Of a stretch of DNA of 47,116 nt, positions 33,306-42,348 are shown piece by piece. The stretch's first letter is position 1, and each line of letters begins with the position of its first letter. The notes beneath the pieces were generated by a model, which had not been told where the DNA came from, did no database searches, and saw only the letters and a program-made list of their open reading frames with translations. Made by a program: the position numbers and the translations under genes. This DNA is from an uncultured Ruminococcus sp. (GTDB lineage: Bacteria; Bacillota; Clostridia; Oscillospirales; Ruminococcaceae): contig UPZA01000015.1 of assembly GCA_900538575.1 (NCBI GenBank), positions 1-47,116 on the forward strand, in the 5' to 3' direction.

Positions 33306-33390
33306 ACATTGTTCTGCTATTTAGGAATTACTTAGAAGACGGCGCGTCGCATAACTTATGCAGCAAGGATGCAATCTTGAATTTTCAGAA

Positions 33391-36099
33391 CTATCGTACA
33401 GTCACTTTACGCAATTTCTTATTCCACTTACTGTATACCTTAACTGCGTTATTATTAGCGTCCTTGTATGTAGCATACGCTCTGACTCTTACAAAGTACT
33501 TCTTTCCGCTCTTGAGCTTTTTGCTCTTGATTGTGAGCTTTTTCTTTGTAGTTAGCTTATTAAGTATTGTCTTCTTGAAATTTTTCTTAGCCGAAATCTG
33601 TACCTGATAGCCTACAGCTTTCTTTACCTTCTTCCATGTTACTGAAATCTTCTTTTTTGCCTTGCTCTTGGCGGTCAGTTTTTTGATCTTAGCCTGCTTC
33701 ATAATCTTTTCAGCGGCTGTTTTATCTTTCTTGACTGCGTCTGCGCTTCTTGCTGCTTTAGTTGTAGGAGAAGCAGTTGGTTTCGTAGGCTGTGGCTTTT
33801 CAGGTGTTGACGAAGCAGTCACACTTGGCTTAACAGGCTCTTTTAAATTCTTAATTGCTGCGTTGATTGCATTTATCGCTGAATTTAATTCGTCTGCCGT
33901 TGCTTCATCTGTCAATGCTTTTGCCGATTCGATTGCTTTTGTCAGCTCGGCCGCGCTTTCAGAAGAATACGGTTTTGTATCAATCTTTTCGGCTTCTGCA
34001 ATTAAGTTTTCAAGCTCCTCTTTATAAAATATCCTGTCGTTGTAGCTCTTTATTACGCTTCCGGCTATGTTTATAAATTCAACCTTTGTTATGCCGTATA
34101 CATAATCCTTAGCGTTGTCCCATGCATATGTAAACGCACTAAGCTCAACATCGTCACCCTCGCTTATTGTATCTGTAAGCACTAATTCTTCAGACCATGT
34201 TTCTCCGTTCTTGTATGAGGAATCTGTTCCTATAAACTTTTTATATGTCTCTTTTCCTCCTACAACTGCTTTGATTTCTATTGAAGCATTAGGATTATAC
34301 GATACATCGTCAGCACAGTCGAATGTTACCCTTATTTTTGTTGCATTTGCCATATCCTTATCAGCTGTTGTCTTTACAACTGTTGCAGTTCTGCCCTTCG
34401 GATAAACCTTTGCAAACGGCTTTCCTGCAGACACAGTCGGCAATTCTATACCCGAAAGTCCTTCCAATGCGGTTCTGAGCTTTTCAATTGCCGCATTATA
34501 CTCTGATTTCAGTCCGTCATTAATAGCTTTAGCTTCGGTCAATGCTTTTTCAGCTTCTGCCCAGCTTTCTTCCGTAAACATATAGCTTTCAAAAGATTCT
34601 GCCTGTTCTATAAGTTTATCCAATTGTGCTTTTTCTTCGCTGACATCTGCTTTAGTTACAGCTTCCTGTGCTGCTATTAATTTGTCCTTTATATCGTCAA
34701 GCTGTTTTTGTGTAAGCTTGTCCGAATTATAATCGTTTTTTGCATATGCTAACAATGTTGTAAAACTATCGAAATTATCATAATCAATTTCAAGCTTACC
34801 TTCTTTGAATGCTTCGGCTTTATCAATAGCTTCTTTTAATGCTGTTTTATTTACTATCGGCTTCATATTATCACGTGCAGCATTTAAATCTTCTATCTCT
34901 TTATCAACTTCTTCTTGTGTTGCCGTATCACTATTATTAACTGTTTTTGCATGAGCAAAAGCTGCTTCAAATGCTTCCACATTAGTATATGTGGTCTTAT
35001 CTATTTCGCCTAGAATCTTTTCATAATAGTTTATCCACTTTACCAATTCTGTTTTATCTGTTAATTTCACATTACTTAGCGCCGATGTTAAGGCTGTGAC
35101 CTCATTATCGACTTCTATTTGTGTCGCAGAAGCATTTTCATTAACAGCTTTAGCGTTTGCTATTGCTGTTTCCAATGCCGCAACATTATTATATTTACTC
35201 TTGTCTATTCCTGCTAAGAATGTTTCTGCTTCGGTTATTTTGCTTGATAGTGCAGTTTTGTCAACTTTTTTTGTTGTATTTTTCAATGCGTTATACAAGT
35301 TTAAATATTCGCTATTTACTTCTTCCTGAGTAGCAGAATTATTTTCATTAACTGTTTTAGCATTTGCTAAAGCTGCTCTCAGTTCGTCAGATTCATCATC
35401 TACACCTGCAAAAAATGCTTCAACCTCTGCTATTTTGCTTGTTAAATTTGTTTTATCTATACTTACTACCGGTGTTTCACTCATGTTCGGATCAACTACA
35501 ATTTGTCCCGGCCAGTTTACCAATTGCTCCTTAACTGTTTCATTCTTCACATATGCTATAGCTGAAACTGGCACATTTGTAAAAACAGTAGATAATGGAA
35601 CATTATATAAACTTTCTGCATATACATATATTTTTTCTAATGATGTACAGCCCGATAGTGAATTGGCGTTAAATCTAAATTTATCACCACTATATTTAAA
35701 GCTAATTGTTTTCATTGCTGTTGCATTAAAACAAAATTTCCCTGAAATACTTTTATATAAATTTGATAAAGTTACTTTCGTTATATAATCATTTTCCTGT
35801 AGGAATTTGGTTTTTGCAGAATTCAATTCACAGTTATATTTTACTCCTGTTTCAGCATTAACATAAACATTAGGCAATATTAATTCTGTTGAACCACCTA
35901 AAAGTTCCTTATAATTGTCGACTAAACCAATTAAAACCGCTTTACCATTTTCCCCTTCAGCAGTTGGTTCAGTAAAAGAATATGTAAATAAATTTTGCTG
36001 TTGATTTTCGTACTCTGTTTCATTAACAGCAAAAACATTTGTTGGTATCATTGATAACAGCATCATCAATGATACTGATAAACTCATTAGTTTCTTCAT
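33391..36099 (-). CDS. large secreted protein: BspA-like LRR, FIVAR repeats, FnIII-like C-terminus
   Basis: A 902-residue exported protein. Signal peptide at 1-25 (MKKLMSLSVSLMMLLSMIPT then NVFA). A BspA-type leucine-rich segment lies at about 90-200 (SLSGCTSLEKIYVYAES). About five FIVAR-type three-helix repeats follow at about 215-540 (ALSSKITEAETFLAGID, then NAKAVNENASATQ). After a beta-rich module (540-690) and a further FIVAR unit come a Thr/Pro linker and a fibronectin-III-like end at about 815-902 (VKKAVGYQVQISAKKNFKKT, YFVRVRAYATYKD). FIVAR and BspA domains bind polysaccharide or host surfaces. No sortase or dockerin motif is visible. ATG 36099 follows AGAGGGG. Confidence 0.82.
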   Translation of the reverse strand: MKKLMSLSVSLMMLLSMIPTNVFAVNETEYENQQQNLFTYSFTEPTAEGENGKAVLIGLVDNYKELLGGSTELILPNVYVNAETGVKYNCELNSAKTKFLQENDYITKVTLSNLYKSISGKFCFNATAMKTISFKYSGDKFRFNANSLSGCTSLEKIYVYAESLYNVPLSTVFTNVPVSAIAYVKNETVKEQLVNWPGQIVVDPNMSETPVVSIDKTNLTSKIAEVEAFFAGVDDESDELRAALANAKTVNENNSATQEEVNSEYLNLYNALKNTTKKVDKTALSSKITEAETFLAGIDKSKYNNVAALETAIANAKAVNENASATQIEVDNEVTALTSALSNVKLTDKTELVKWINYYEKILGEIDKTTYTNVEAFEAAFAHAKTVNNSDTATQEEVDKEIEDLNAARDNMKPIVNKTALKEAIDKAEAFKEGKLEIDYDNFDSFTTLLAYAKNDYNSDKLTQKQLDDIKDKLIAAQEAVTKADVSEEKAQLDKLIEQAESFESYMFTEESWAEAEKALTEAKAINDGLKSEYNAAIEKLRTALEGLSGIELPTVSAGKPFAKVYPKGRTATVVKTTADKDMANATKIRVTFDCADDVSYNPNASIEIKAVVGGKETYKKFIGTDSSYKNGETWSEELVLTDTISEGDDVELSAFTYAWDNAKDYVYGITKVEFINIAGSVIKSYNDRIFYKEELENLIAEAEKIDTKPYSSESAAELTKAIESAKALTDEATADELNSAINAINAAIKNLKEPVKPSVTASSTPEKPQPTKPTASPTTKAARSADAVKKDKTAAEKIMKQAKIKKLTAKSKAKKKISVTWKKVKKAVGYQVQISAKKNFKKTILNKLTTKKKLTIKSKKLKSGKKYFVRVRAYATYKDANNNAVKVYSKWNKKLRKVTVR

Positions 36100-36126
36100 T
36101 ATATTTTCCCCTCTTTCCATATATAA

Positions 36127-36150
36127 AGCCCTCAGTGAAAACTGAGGGCT
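36127..36150 (-). terminator. terminator after the GH5 gene
   Basis: The perfect ten-pair stem AGCCCTCAGT / ACTGAGGGCT with a four-base loop lies 13 bases beyond the GH5 stop. It also overlaps the leader of the next gene. Confidence 0.8.
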
Positions 36151-36163
36151 AAAATTATTATTT

Positions 36164-38401
36164 CTATACTATCGCTCCAAGCAAATAATCTCCATTTTCA
36201 GTTAAAGAGTTGGTTGCCCTGTCAAACAACGCAAATCCATTCGGACCATCATAACCGTTGTCCCAATAAGCTGTTACTATTTTATATAATTCAGCTATAG
36301 TATTTAACTGATCCAAATAATCGTATCTGCTGTCTAAATTATCTTTATCAATAGCTCCGTACTCACCAATTATAACAGGCATGTTTAGACCGCTTGCAAA
36401 CGCAGAAATTTTCTGCATTTGAGATGATATATAATCTGTGTCACCATCCCATTCTTCTGTATCTTGATCATTCAGAGTAAAATTATAAGGATCATAATAA
36501 TGTACAGAAAGCATAAGTCTGTTATCCGTTGTATCTGTAGGCTTTTTAAACAGTCCGCTTATTGTTAGGTCAATGTTTGTATTGTATCCGGGAATAAGCA
36601 GACATCTGTCTGAGTTACCCTCGACATTTCTAACAGCATTTACAAATGTCTGATTTAATGCATTAATGTTTTCATATGCAAGTGAAGAAGTATATCCATA
36701 ACTTTCACCTATCATTACCTCATTCATACTTTCAAAAACCAAATGCTGATCATAACCTGCAAATGTTTGTGCAATCTGTGTCCATACTGCTGAAAACTTA
36801 TTGAGCATTGCTGTTCTTTGAGTTCCTTCAGGCAATGAAATATCTATCCATTTTCCTGTTACATCCTTGCTTCCATCATGGTGCATATCCATAATTACAA
36901 ACAAACCTGAATCAAGAGCATAGTCTACTACAGTCTTTACTCTGTTCATCCACGCTGTATCAACGGCATATCCACTTTCGGCAATGCCTATCTTATCCAT
37001 GAATGATACCGGAATTCTAACTGTATCAAATCCGGCTGTTTTAACTGCGTCAAACAACCCTTGATTTACAGTAGGATTATTCCAAAGTGTTTCACCGACC
37101 GTACCGTTCTTTGTTGAATCAAGAGCGTTTCCTAAGTTCCAAGCCTTGCCCATCATAGATGTCAGCTGTGAAGCTGTTCTGTTATTAATCTCTGTAATAT
37201 CAGCTGAACGGTTATCGTAGATTCTGATCTGTGTTACCGTACAAGCGCTGAAACGCAAGCTAATTGCTGTCAATGCAGTGCTTAATTCGTAGGTATATAC
37301 TTTTTCTCCTGTTTCATTAACATTAACTAAATCACCTGCAACTTTATCATTACCGCTGTAAATTTCAGCTTGAACGCTTTCAGAAGTATCAGCATAGTTT
37401 GCCGTCACTTCAATCGTTGGATTAAAGTATCTGTTAAGCGGAAGATTTGAGATAGCTATATCCTCTGTTCCGCCGTTAACATTCACTTTATAATCGCTTG
37501 AAACCATTTCAGATTCAGTTCCCATTGTCCAATTTCCTGTTATGGTTATGTCAGCGGGAACTTTGTCATAGACCTTGATCTCTGTTACTATACAAGCGTC
37601 AAAGCAAGCAAAGAACGAATGTCTTGTCGGTTCTATATTAAAAGAATATGTAACCGTCTGTCCTGCTTCTGCTTTCTTATACTCCAATTCTTCTACAGGC
37701 GTCCATGTTTCATCAGAAGTCTGATAACCGTCAACATAATATAAGCAAGCCTGTTTGTAAAGGTCATCGCCTAAATTTTCATTATAGGTAACTGTAACGT
37801 CAGCAGTTGGATTTGTAAATCCATAAGCCGAGAAACCTGAAACGTAAATATTATACGGATTAGCGTCAACATTTACGTCCTCATCACCTGTTACGCTCAT
37901 TGCAGATTCAGTTCCCTTAACCCATGATCCTGAAACGGTAACTTCCTCGCCTTGTTTGTCGTTAAACTTCACATAGTTTAACTGAACCTGACCTGCACCG
38001 AAATTATCGGTTACAAGGTTAAAGCCTAAAGCGTCTTTTCCTGTATTCAGAGAATTTTCAACCTGATCAAGACTTACAATGCTTGTGTAGTCTACGTTTA
38101 CTTCAGGATTATTTGGTTGTCCTACCGAAGTAGTTGTCCAGCCGTTCCAATCAGTATCAAATGCAATCAGACCAAAGGTTGCAGACGGCTGTTCAGGCAG
38201 CGTTGTATACCTATAGCCCAATTCAACAGAGCCGTAACCCTCATAGTCTGTACTGAGAAAAGTTTTGATGGTACTTCCTTGTGAATAAGTACCGCTAAGA
38301 CCTGTATCTTTTACAGCGAGCACAGCACTTGAAGCACTCACTGCCATTGAAACAGCAACCGCCGCTGCTGATAAAACTGACAATAGTTTCTTTTTTAACA
38401 T
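36164..38401 (-). CDS. secreted GH5 endoglucanase with duplicated accessory domains
   Basis: A 745-residue exported glycoside hydrolase. Signal peptide at 1-30. A beta-rich region is followed by two related modules at about 160-290 and 290-400, each opening G-S/N-W-x-x-GTES and ending near V-T-x-I-x-I/V-YD, probable carbohydrate-binding domains. The C-terminal 345 residues are a GH5 barrel: GKAWNLGNALDS, VRIPVSFMD, VIMDMHHDG, ESMNE with acid/base E561 and IIGEYGA with nucleophile E680. It should cut beta-1,4-glucan outside the cell. AGGAGG precedes the ATG. No dockerin is present, so it is not cellulosome-bound by that route. Confidence 0.92.
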   Translation of the reverse strand: MLKKKLLSVLSAAAVAVSMAVSASSAVLAVKDTGLSGTYSQGSTIKTFLSTDYEGYGSVELGYRYTTLPEQPSATFGLIAFDTDWNGWTTTSVGQPNNPEVNVDYTSIVSLDQVENSLNTGKDALGFNLVTDNFGAGQVQLNYVKFNDKQGEEVTVSGSWVKGTESAMSVTGDEDVNVDANPYNIYVSGFSAYGFTNPTADVTVTYNENLGDDLYKQACLYYVDGYQTSDETWTPVEELEYKKAEAGQTVTYSFNIEPTRHSFFACFDACIVTEIKVYDKVPADITITGNWTMGTESEMVSSDYKVNVNGGTEDIAISNLPLNRYFNPTIEVTANYADTSESVQAEIYSGNDKVAGDLVNVNETGEKVYTYELSTALTAISLRFSACTVTQIRIYDNRSADITEINNRTASQLTSMMGKAWNLGNALDSTKNGTVGETLWNNPTVNQGLFDAVKTAGFDTVRIPVSFMDKIGIAESGYAVDTAWMNRVKTVVDYALDSGLFVIMDMHHDGSKDVTGKWIDISLPEGTQRTAMLNKFSAVWTQIAQTFAGYDQHLVFESMNEVMIGESYGYTSSLAYENINALNQTFVNAVRNVEGNSDRCLLIPGYNTNIDLTISGLFKKPTDTTDNRLMLSVHYYDPYNFTLNDQDTEEWDGDTDYISSQMQKISAFASGLNMPVIIGEYGAIDKDNLDSRYDYLDQLNTIAELYKIVTAYWDNGYDGPNGFALFDRATNSLTENGDYLLGAIV

Positions 38402-38642
38402 TATGTCCTCCTAAACTGTCATTTGGCGGATTTTCGTACATTTTATTGATAATATATCCGGATAATATTTCAATCAATTAAATTATCGGCTTTTAGCACC
38501 CTTAACTATATTTTGATGTCAAGCTTCATTAATTACAACACAAAAAAGTTTTACAATTTATACAAAAACAAATTAAAATATAAACCATGAAGTAAATAAT
38601 TTCATTCTTAAAATATTTTAATTATTTCAGGAGGAAGTATAA

Positions 38643-39688
38643 ATGTTTAGTATTATCGGCAATTTAGGAAACAAGAAAAAACTTACCCTTATGGAGATTG
38701 GTGAACTTTGGCTGCAATCTAAGAAAAACTGTGTGAAATCATCTACTTACTGCAATTATAAAAGAAATCTTGAGGATTATATTTATCCGTCAATCGGCGG
38801 TTTGAAGTATTCCTTGATAACCAAGCAGCAGTTAAATGGTCTCGTTGAAAAACTTTTAGTTTCAGGCAGAAAAGACGGTAAAGGAGGACTGTCTAAAGGA
38901 ACTGTAAAAGATATTATCACAATCTTAAAATCAGTTTCCAAATTTGCACACTACGAATTTAAGCTGAAAAATATATGTGAAAACCTAAAGCTTTTTAAAG
39001 TAAAAAAAACGAAATTCAAGCGCTGTCCAATAACGAAAGAAAGAAACTTGAAATCTATCTGCTCGACAATATCAAGCTGTCAAATATCTGTATTATATTA
39101 AGTCTTTATACAGGATTGAGAGTCGGTGAAATCTGCGGTTTGCAATGGCAGGATTTTAATTTTAAACAAGGAAGTCTTTCGGTAACAAAAACCGTTGAGC
39201 GAATATCTCTTGGCAACGGAAAAACTAAGGTAGTAGTTGAACCTCCTAAAACAGAATCATCTATAAGAAAGGTTTATATGCCTCCCTTTATTACCGCTTT
39301 GCTTAATGATCACAAAGATACTCCTGAAAAGTATGTCCTTACAGGAAAATTAAAACCGTCCGAGCCAAGAGCTTTACAGTACAAATTTAAACGAATATTG
39401 GGCAAGACTAACATTCGGGATATGTCATTTCACTCTTTAAGGCATACATATGCTACGCTTTGCATCGAAAAAGGCATGGATATAAAGACTTTAAGCGAAC
39501 TGTTAGGTCATTCAGATGTAAAAATAACGCTTAACACTTATGTTCATTCATCTGACAGTCTAAAGAAAAAATATGTTAGGCGTTATAAGCCCTTAAATAC
39601 GGCGTTTTCATTACTTTTATATATTCATAAAATAATTCATTTTATGAATATTCAGGCATGTATCTTCGTTGATACATGCCTTTTTTAA
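38643..39688 (+). pseudogene. tyrosine recombinase split by a frameshift at an A8 tract
   Basis: Codons from ATG 38643 (AGGAGG upstream) encode an integrase core-binding domain, TLMEIGELWLQSKKNCVKSS, through FKVKKTKFKR. At the run of eight A at 39002-39009 the correct frame shifts: reading AAC GAA ATT CAA gives NEIQALSNNERKKLEIYLL, joining the catalytic part with LYTGLRVGEICG (first Arg), HSLRHTYA, LLGHSDVKIT and a Tyr in LNTYVHSS. One additional A would restore about 348 codons. It could be a true mutation, a sequencing error or slippage. The tail runs through a terminator-like hairpin. Confidence 0.9.
39621..39681 (+). terminator. two tandem perfect hairpins at the recombinase 3' end
   Basis: Stem 1 is ATATTCATAAAAT / ATTTTATGAATAT (13 pairs, 39621-39651). 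Stem 2 is AGGCATGTATC / GATACATGCCT (11 pairs, 39654-39681), followed by TTTTT. Stem 2 is a good rightward terminator. Stem 1 may be part of it or a recombination site. Confidence 0.8.
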
Positions 39689-39801
39689 TTTTATCTTATT
39701 TTTATACTAAGCACAATATATTGTGTCCGAGTCCAAAATATTTTATATTATTAACAAAATATAGGAAGTCATTCTATTTTGGCTCTAACCTCAACCCCGC
39801 C

Positions 39802-41367
39802 TTAAAAAATTATAAGCAGTTCTTCTTTTGAAATCACCTTTACGCATTCAATCAGCTTTCGGATTATGATATTATCAAATATTTCAAGCTTAAATTTTTC
39901 CTTTTCTATCAGCTCCATTGCAGAGTCGATTCTGTTCTGAGTGTCGGCTGAGATTTTTGCTTTTTGCTTTAGCTCTGTTAATCTTATATTTATTGCTTGT
40001 TCCTCATTAAATATCTTGGCAAATTCAGAATCAAGCTTGTCCTCGTCACATCCGCCGGAGGCTATAAGTGATATGAGATCGTTCCTTGCCTTATTTAATT
40101 CCTTCAGTCTTTTTTCAAGATTTAATATTTCCTGCTGTCCCTGACATTCAAGTACCGAGCCTATATTTGCTTTAAGTATTTTGGCTATTTCATCACGGCA
40201 GCCTAAGTATTCGTTTACTGCCTGCAATATCGCCTTGGTCGGAGACTGTGAACAATATTTCGTTCCGTGTTCAAGGCGGCTTATGCATCTCCATACAATT
40301 TGCTTTTTACCTCTTGCAGCCCATGTTGTCCTGCGGTACGGCGTCCCGCAGTTTCCGCATATCAGAAGTTCTGAAAGAGCATATTTGCTTGTATATTTGC
40401 CCTGCTCGGTAATCGTTTTATCGCTTATTTTACGCTTGCTAGTTCTCCTTGCAAGCTCCTGCTGAGCTCTGTTGTATGTATCACGGTCTATTATAGGCTC
40501 ATGATGATCGGTAACAAGATACATAGGTCTTTCTCCATTGTTCTTTTTAACCTTTTTGCTTATGCAGTCCACTGTAAATGATTTCTGCAGTAATGCATCG
40601 CCGACATATTTTTCATTTTTTAGTATTGACCTAATAATTTCCCTATGCCATTCAGTTTTACCATGTGCGGTTTTTCTTTCAAGTAAAGTAAGTTTTTTAG
40701 CAATATCCGTCATACTGTAACCGTCAAGAAATAAATCATATATCATTCTTACCGTTTCCGCTTCTTCGGGTACTATTTCAGGTTTGCCGTCCTCACCTTT
40801 TCTGTAGCCTAATAAGTGCTTATATTGAAACGACACCTTGCCCTCCGCAAATGCTTTCTGCTTACCCCATGAAACATTTTTGCTTATAGATTCGGATTCC
40901 GCCTGAGCGAACGAGCCATGCAGGGCTATCATAAACTCTGAGGTCATGGTCAGAGTATTTATATTTTCCTTTTCAAAAATCACACCGATTCCGAGACCTT
41001 TAAGCTGTCTGACATATTCAAGGCAATCTACAGTATTTCGGGCGAATCTTGAAATCGACTTTGTTATCACAAGGTCGATTTTCTGTTTTTTGCACATCCG
41101 TATCATTTTTAAGAATTCGGGACGTTTTTTAGCTTGAGTTCCGCTGATCCCTTCGTCAGCAAATATGCCAGCCAGAGTCCATTCCTTTTTGCGGTTTATA
41201 AGGTCAGTATAATACATTATCTGAACATTGTAGCTGTTCTGCTGTTCTTCCTGATCGGTTGATACCCTGCAGTAAGCCGCTACACGAAGCTGATTATACT
41301 TATTCGTACTTTCAAGAGGGTTTATGACCGCAGGTATGACTTTAACATTCGGAGCTGTCTGTATCAT
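39802..41367 (-). CDS. large serine recombinase (third of the trio)
   Basis: A 521-residue serine recombinase. The resolvase domain has YCRVSTDQEE with nucleophile S36, DEGISGTQAKKRPEF, and KSISRFARNTVDCLE. It is followed by the recombinase domain (YRKGEDGKPEIVPEEAETV), a zinc beta-ribbon (CGNCGTPYRRTTW, later CISRLEHGTKYC) and a C-terminal coiled coil at about 415-490. Such enzymes integrate and excise elements at short att sites. It overlaps the middle gene of the trio by 26 bases, so the two are co-translated. Confidence 0.95.
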   Translation of the reverse strand: MIQTAPNVKVIPAVINPLESTNKYNQLRVAAYCRVSTDQEEQQNSYNVQIMYYTDLINRKKEWTLAGIFADEGISGTQAKKRPEFLKMIRMCKKQKIDLVITKSISRFARNTVDCLEYVRQLKGLGIGVIFEKENINTLTMTSEFMIALHGSFAQAESESISKNVSWGKQKAFAEGKVSFQYKHLLGYRKGEDGKPEIVPEEAETVRMIYDLFLDGYSMTDIAKKLTLLERKTAHGKTEWHREIIRSILKNEKYVGDALLQKSFTVDCISKKVKKNNGERPMYLVTDHHEPIIDRDTYNRAQQELARRTSKRKISDKTITEQGKYTSKYALSELLICGNCGTPYRRTTWAARGKKQIVWRCISRLEHGTKYCSQSPTKAILQAVNEYLGCRDEIAKILKANIGSVLECQGQQEILNLEKRLKELNKARNDLISLIASGGCDEDKLDSEFAKIFNEEQAINIRLTELKQKAKISADTQNRIDSAMELIEKEKFKLEIFDNIIIRKLIECVKVISKEELLIIF

Positions 41368-42244
41368 CTTTATCTGTCCTTTCAGTAATATTTTTTATTA
41401 CCACGCCGTTTATAAATTCTATTTCTATGGTATAAAAATGACCTGTCAAAATCCTTGACACACAGGATTTTAACAGATCAATATCTAACGTATTCAATTG
41501 TTCCCTGCCTGAAAGCAATTCTTTCAGATACTTTGTTTTCATCGGACCTTCATCATAAGTGCAGCAGTTGTATTTCAGTTCTGCCATCTTTAATATTTCT
41601 TCTTTTGCTTTTTCAAAGTCAACGTCTGAATTATCAGTAAGTCTGTTTATCTCATTTTGCTGATGTTTCACTTCTATGCTTGGCACATAGCTGCTTATTT
41701 CTAAATCTGTATCAATTATCTCGATATTTGCAATTACACAATTCAGCACATCTAAAATCGTACCTATTATCATATTATCGGTCAACCGATATTCAAACCT
41801 TGAACATTCGGGATTCCGGCAATCCCACCTTTCAGAATGAGTATTTCCTCCGAGTCTTGAAATCCGGTGTCCACACTCGGCACAATATGTTAAACTTCGA
41901 ATGACTTGCAATTCTTTTGGGATTTCATTAAAAGTCGCCGCTTTAATCTTCTTTTTAGTATTTGCACTTATAAATACATCCTCTTCAATTAAGGCAGCAT
42001 ATTCGCCTTTTCCAAGATACCTTTTATTTTCCAAGATCCTCTTGACCATATTTTTGTTCCATTTTTCCGAAATACCATTATATGAAATTCCTCTAATGCT
42101 CATTAAACTAGCGATTGCCGACATTGAATTTCCCTTTATGTATTCATAAAAAATATCTTTTACTGCCTGACTTTCGATTGGATTTGGGGTTATTTCACCC
42201 TTTCGCATAACATATCCAAACGGTATGATTCGATTTTTCTTCAT
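41342..42244 (-). CDS. recombinase DNA-binding-domain protein lacking the catalytic domain
   Basis: A 300-residue protein with the recombinase domain (IPFGYVMRKGEITPNP, then SEKWNKNMVKRILENKRYLG), a zinc ribbon (CAECGHRIS...WDCRNPEC) and a C-terminal helical region, but no resolvase domain and no nucleophilic Ser. AAGAGGTGAG precedes ATG 42244. It could act as a directionality or targeting partner of the flanking full-length enzymes, since it shares their DNA-binding layout. It looks maintained, with no internal stops. Confidence 0.85.
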   Translation of the reverse strand: MKKNRIIPFGYVMRKGEITPNPIESQAVKDIFYEYIKGNSMSAIASLMSIRGISYNGISEKWNKNMVKRILENKRYLGKGEYAALIEEDVFISANTKKKIKAATFNEIPKELQVIRSLTYCAECGHRISRLGGNTHSERWDCRNPECSRFEYRLTDNMIIGTILDVLNCVIANIEIIDTDLEISSYVPSIEVKHQQNEINRLTDNSDVDFEKAKEEILKMAELKYNCCTYDEGPMKTKYLKELLSGREQLNTLDIDLLKSCVSRILTGHFYTIEIEFINGVVIKNITERTDKDDTDSSEC

Positions 42245-42311
42245 TTTATATCTCACCTCTTACACTCAACAATACCACAAGGTCTTTGATATTTCTATTA
42301 CCAAAGGCAAC

Positions 42312-42344
42312 AAAAAAGCGCCTTGTGTTTTGTACACAAAGCGC
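42312..42344 (-). terminator. intrinsic terminator between the first and second recombinase genes
   Basis: Read leftward, GCGCTTTGTGT pairs with ACACAAGGCGC over 11 pairs with one G-U, followed by six T. It lies 5 bases after the stop of the 513-residue recombinase, so the trio is not one uniform transcript. Confidence 0.85.
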
Positions 42345-42348
42345 AGCT

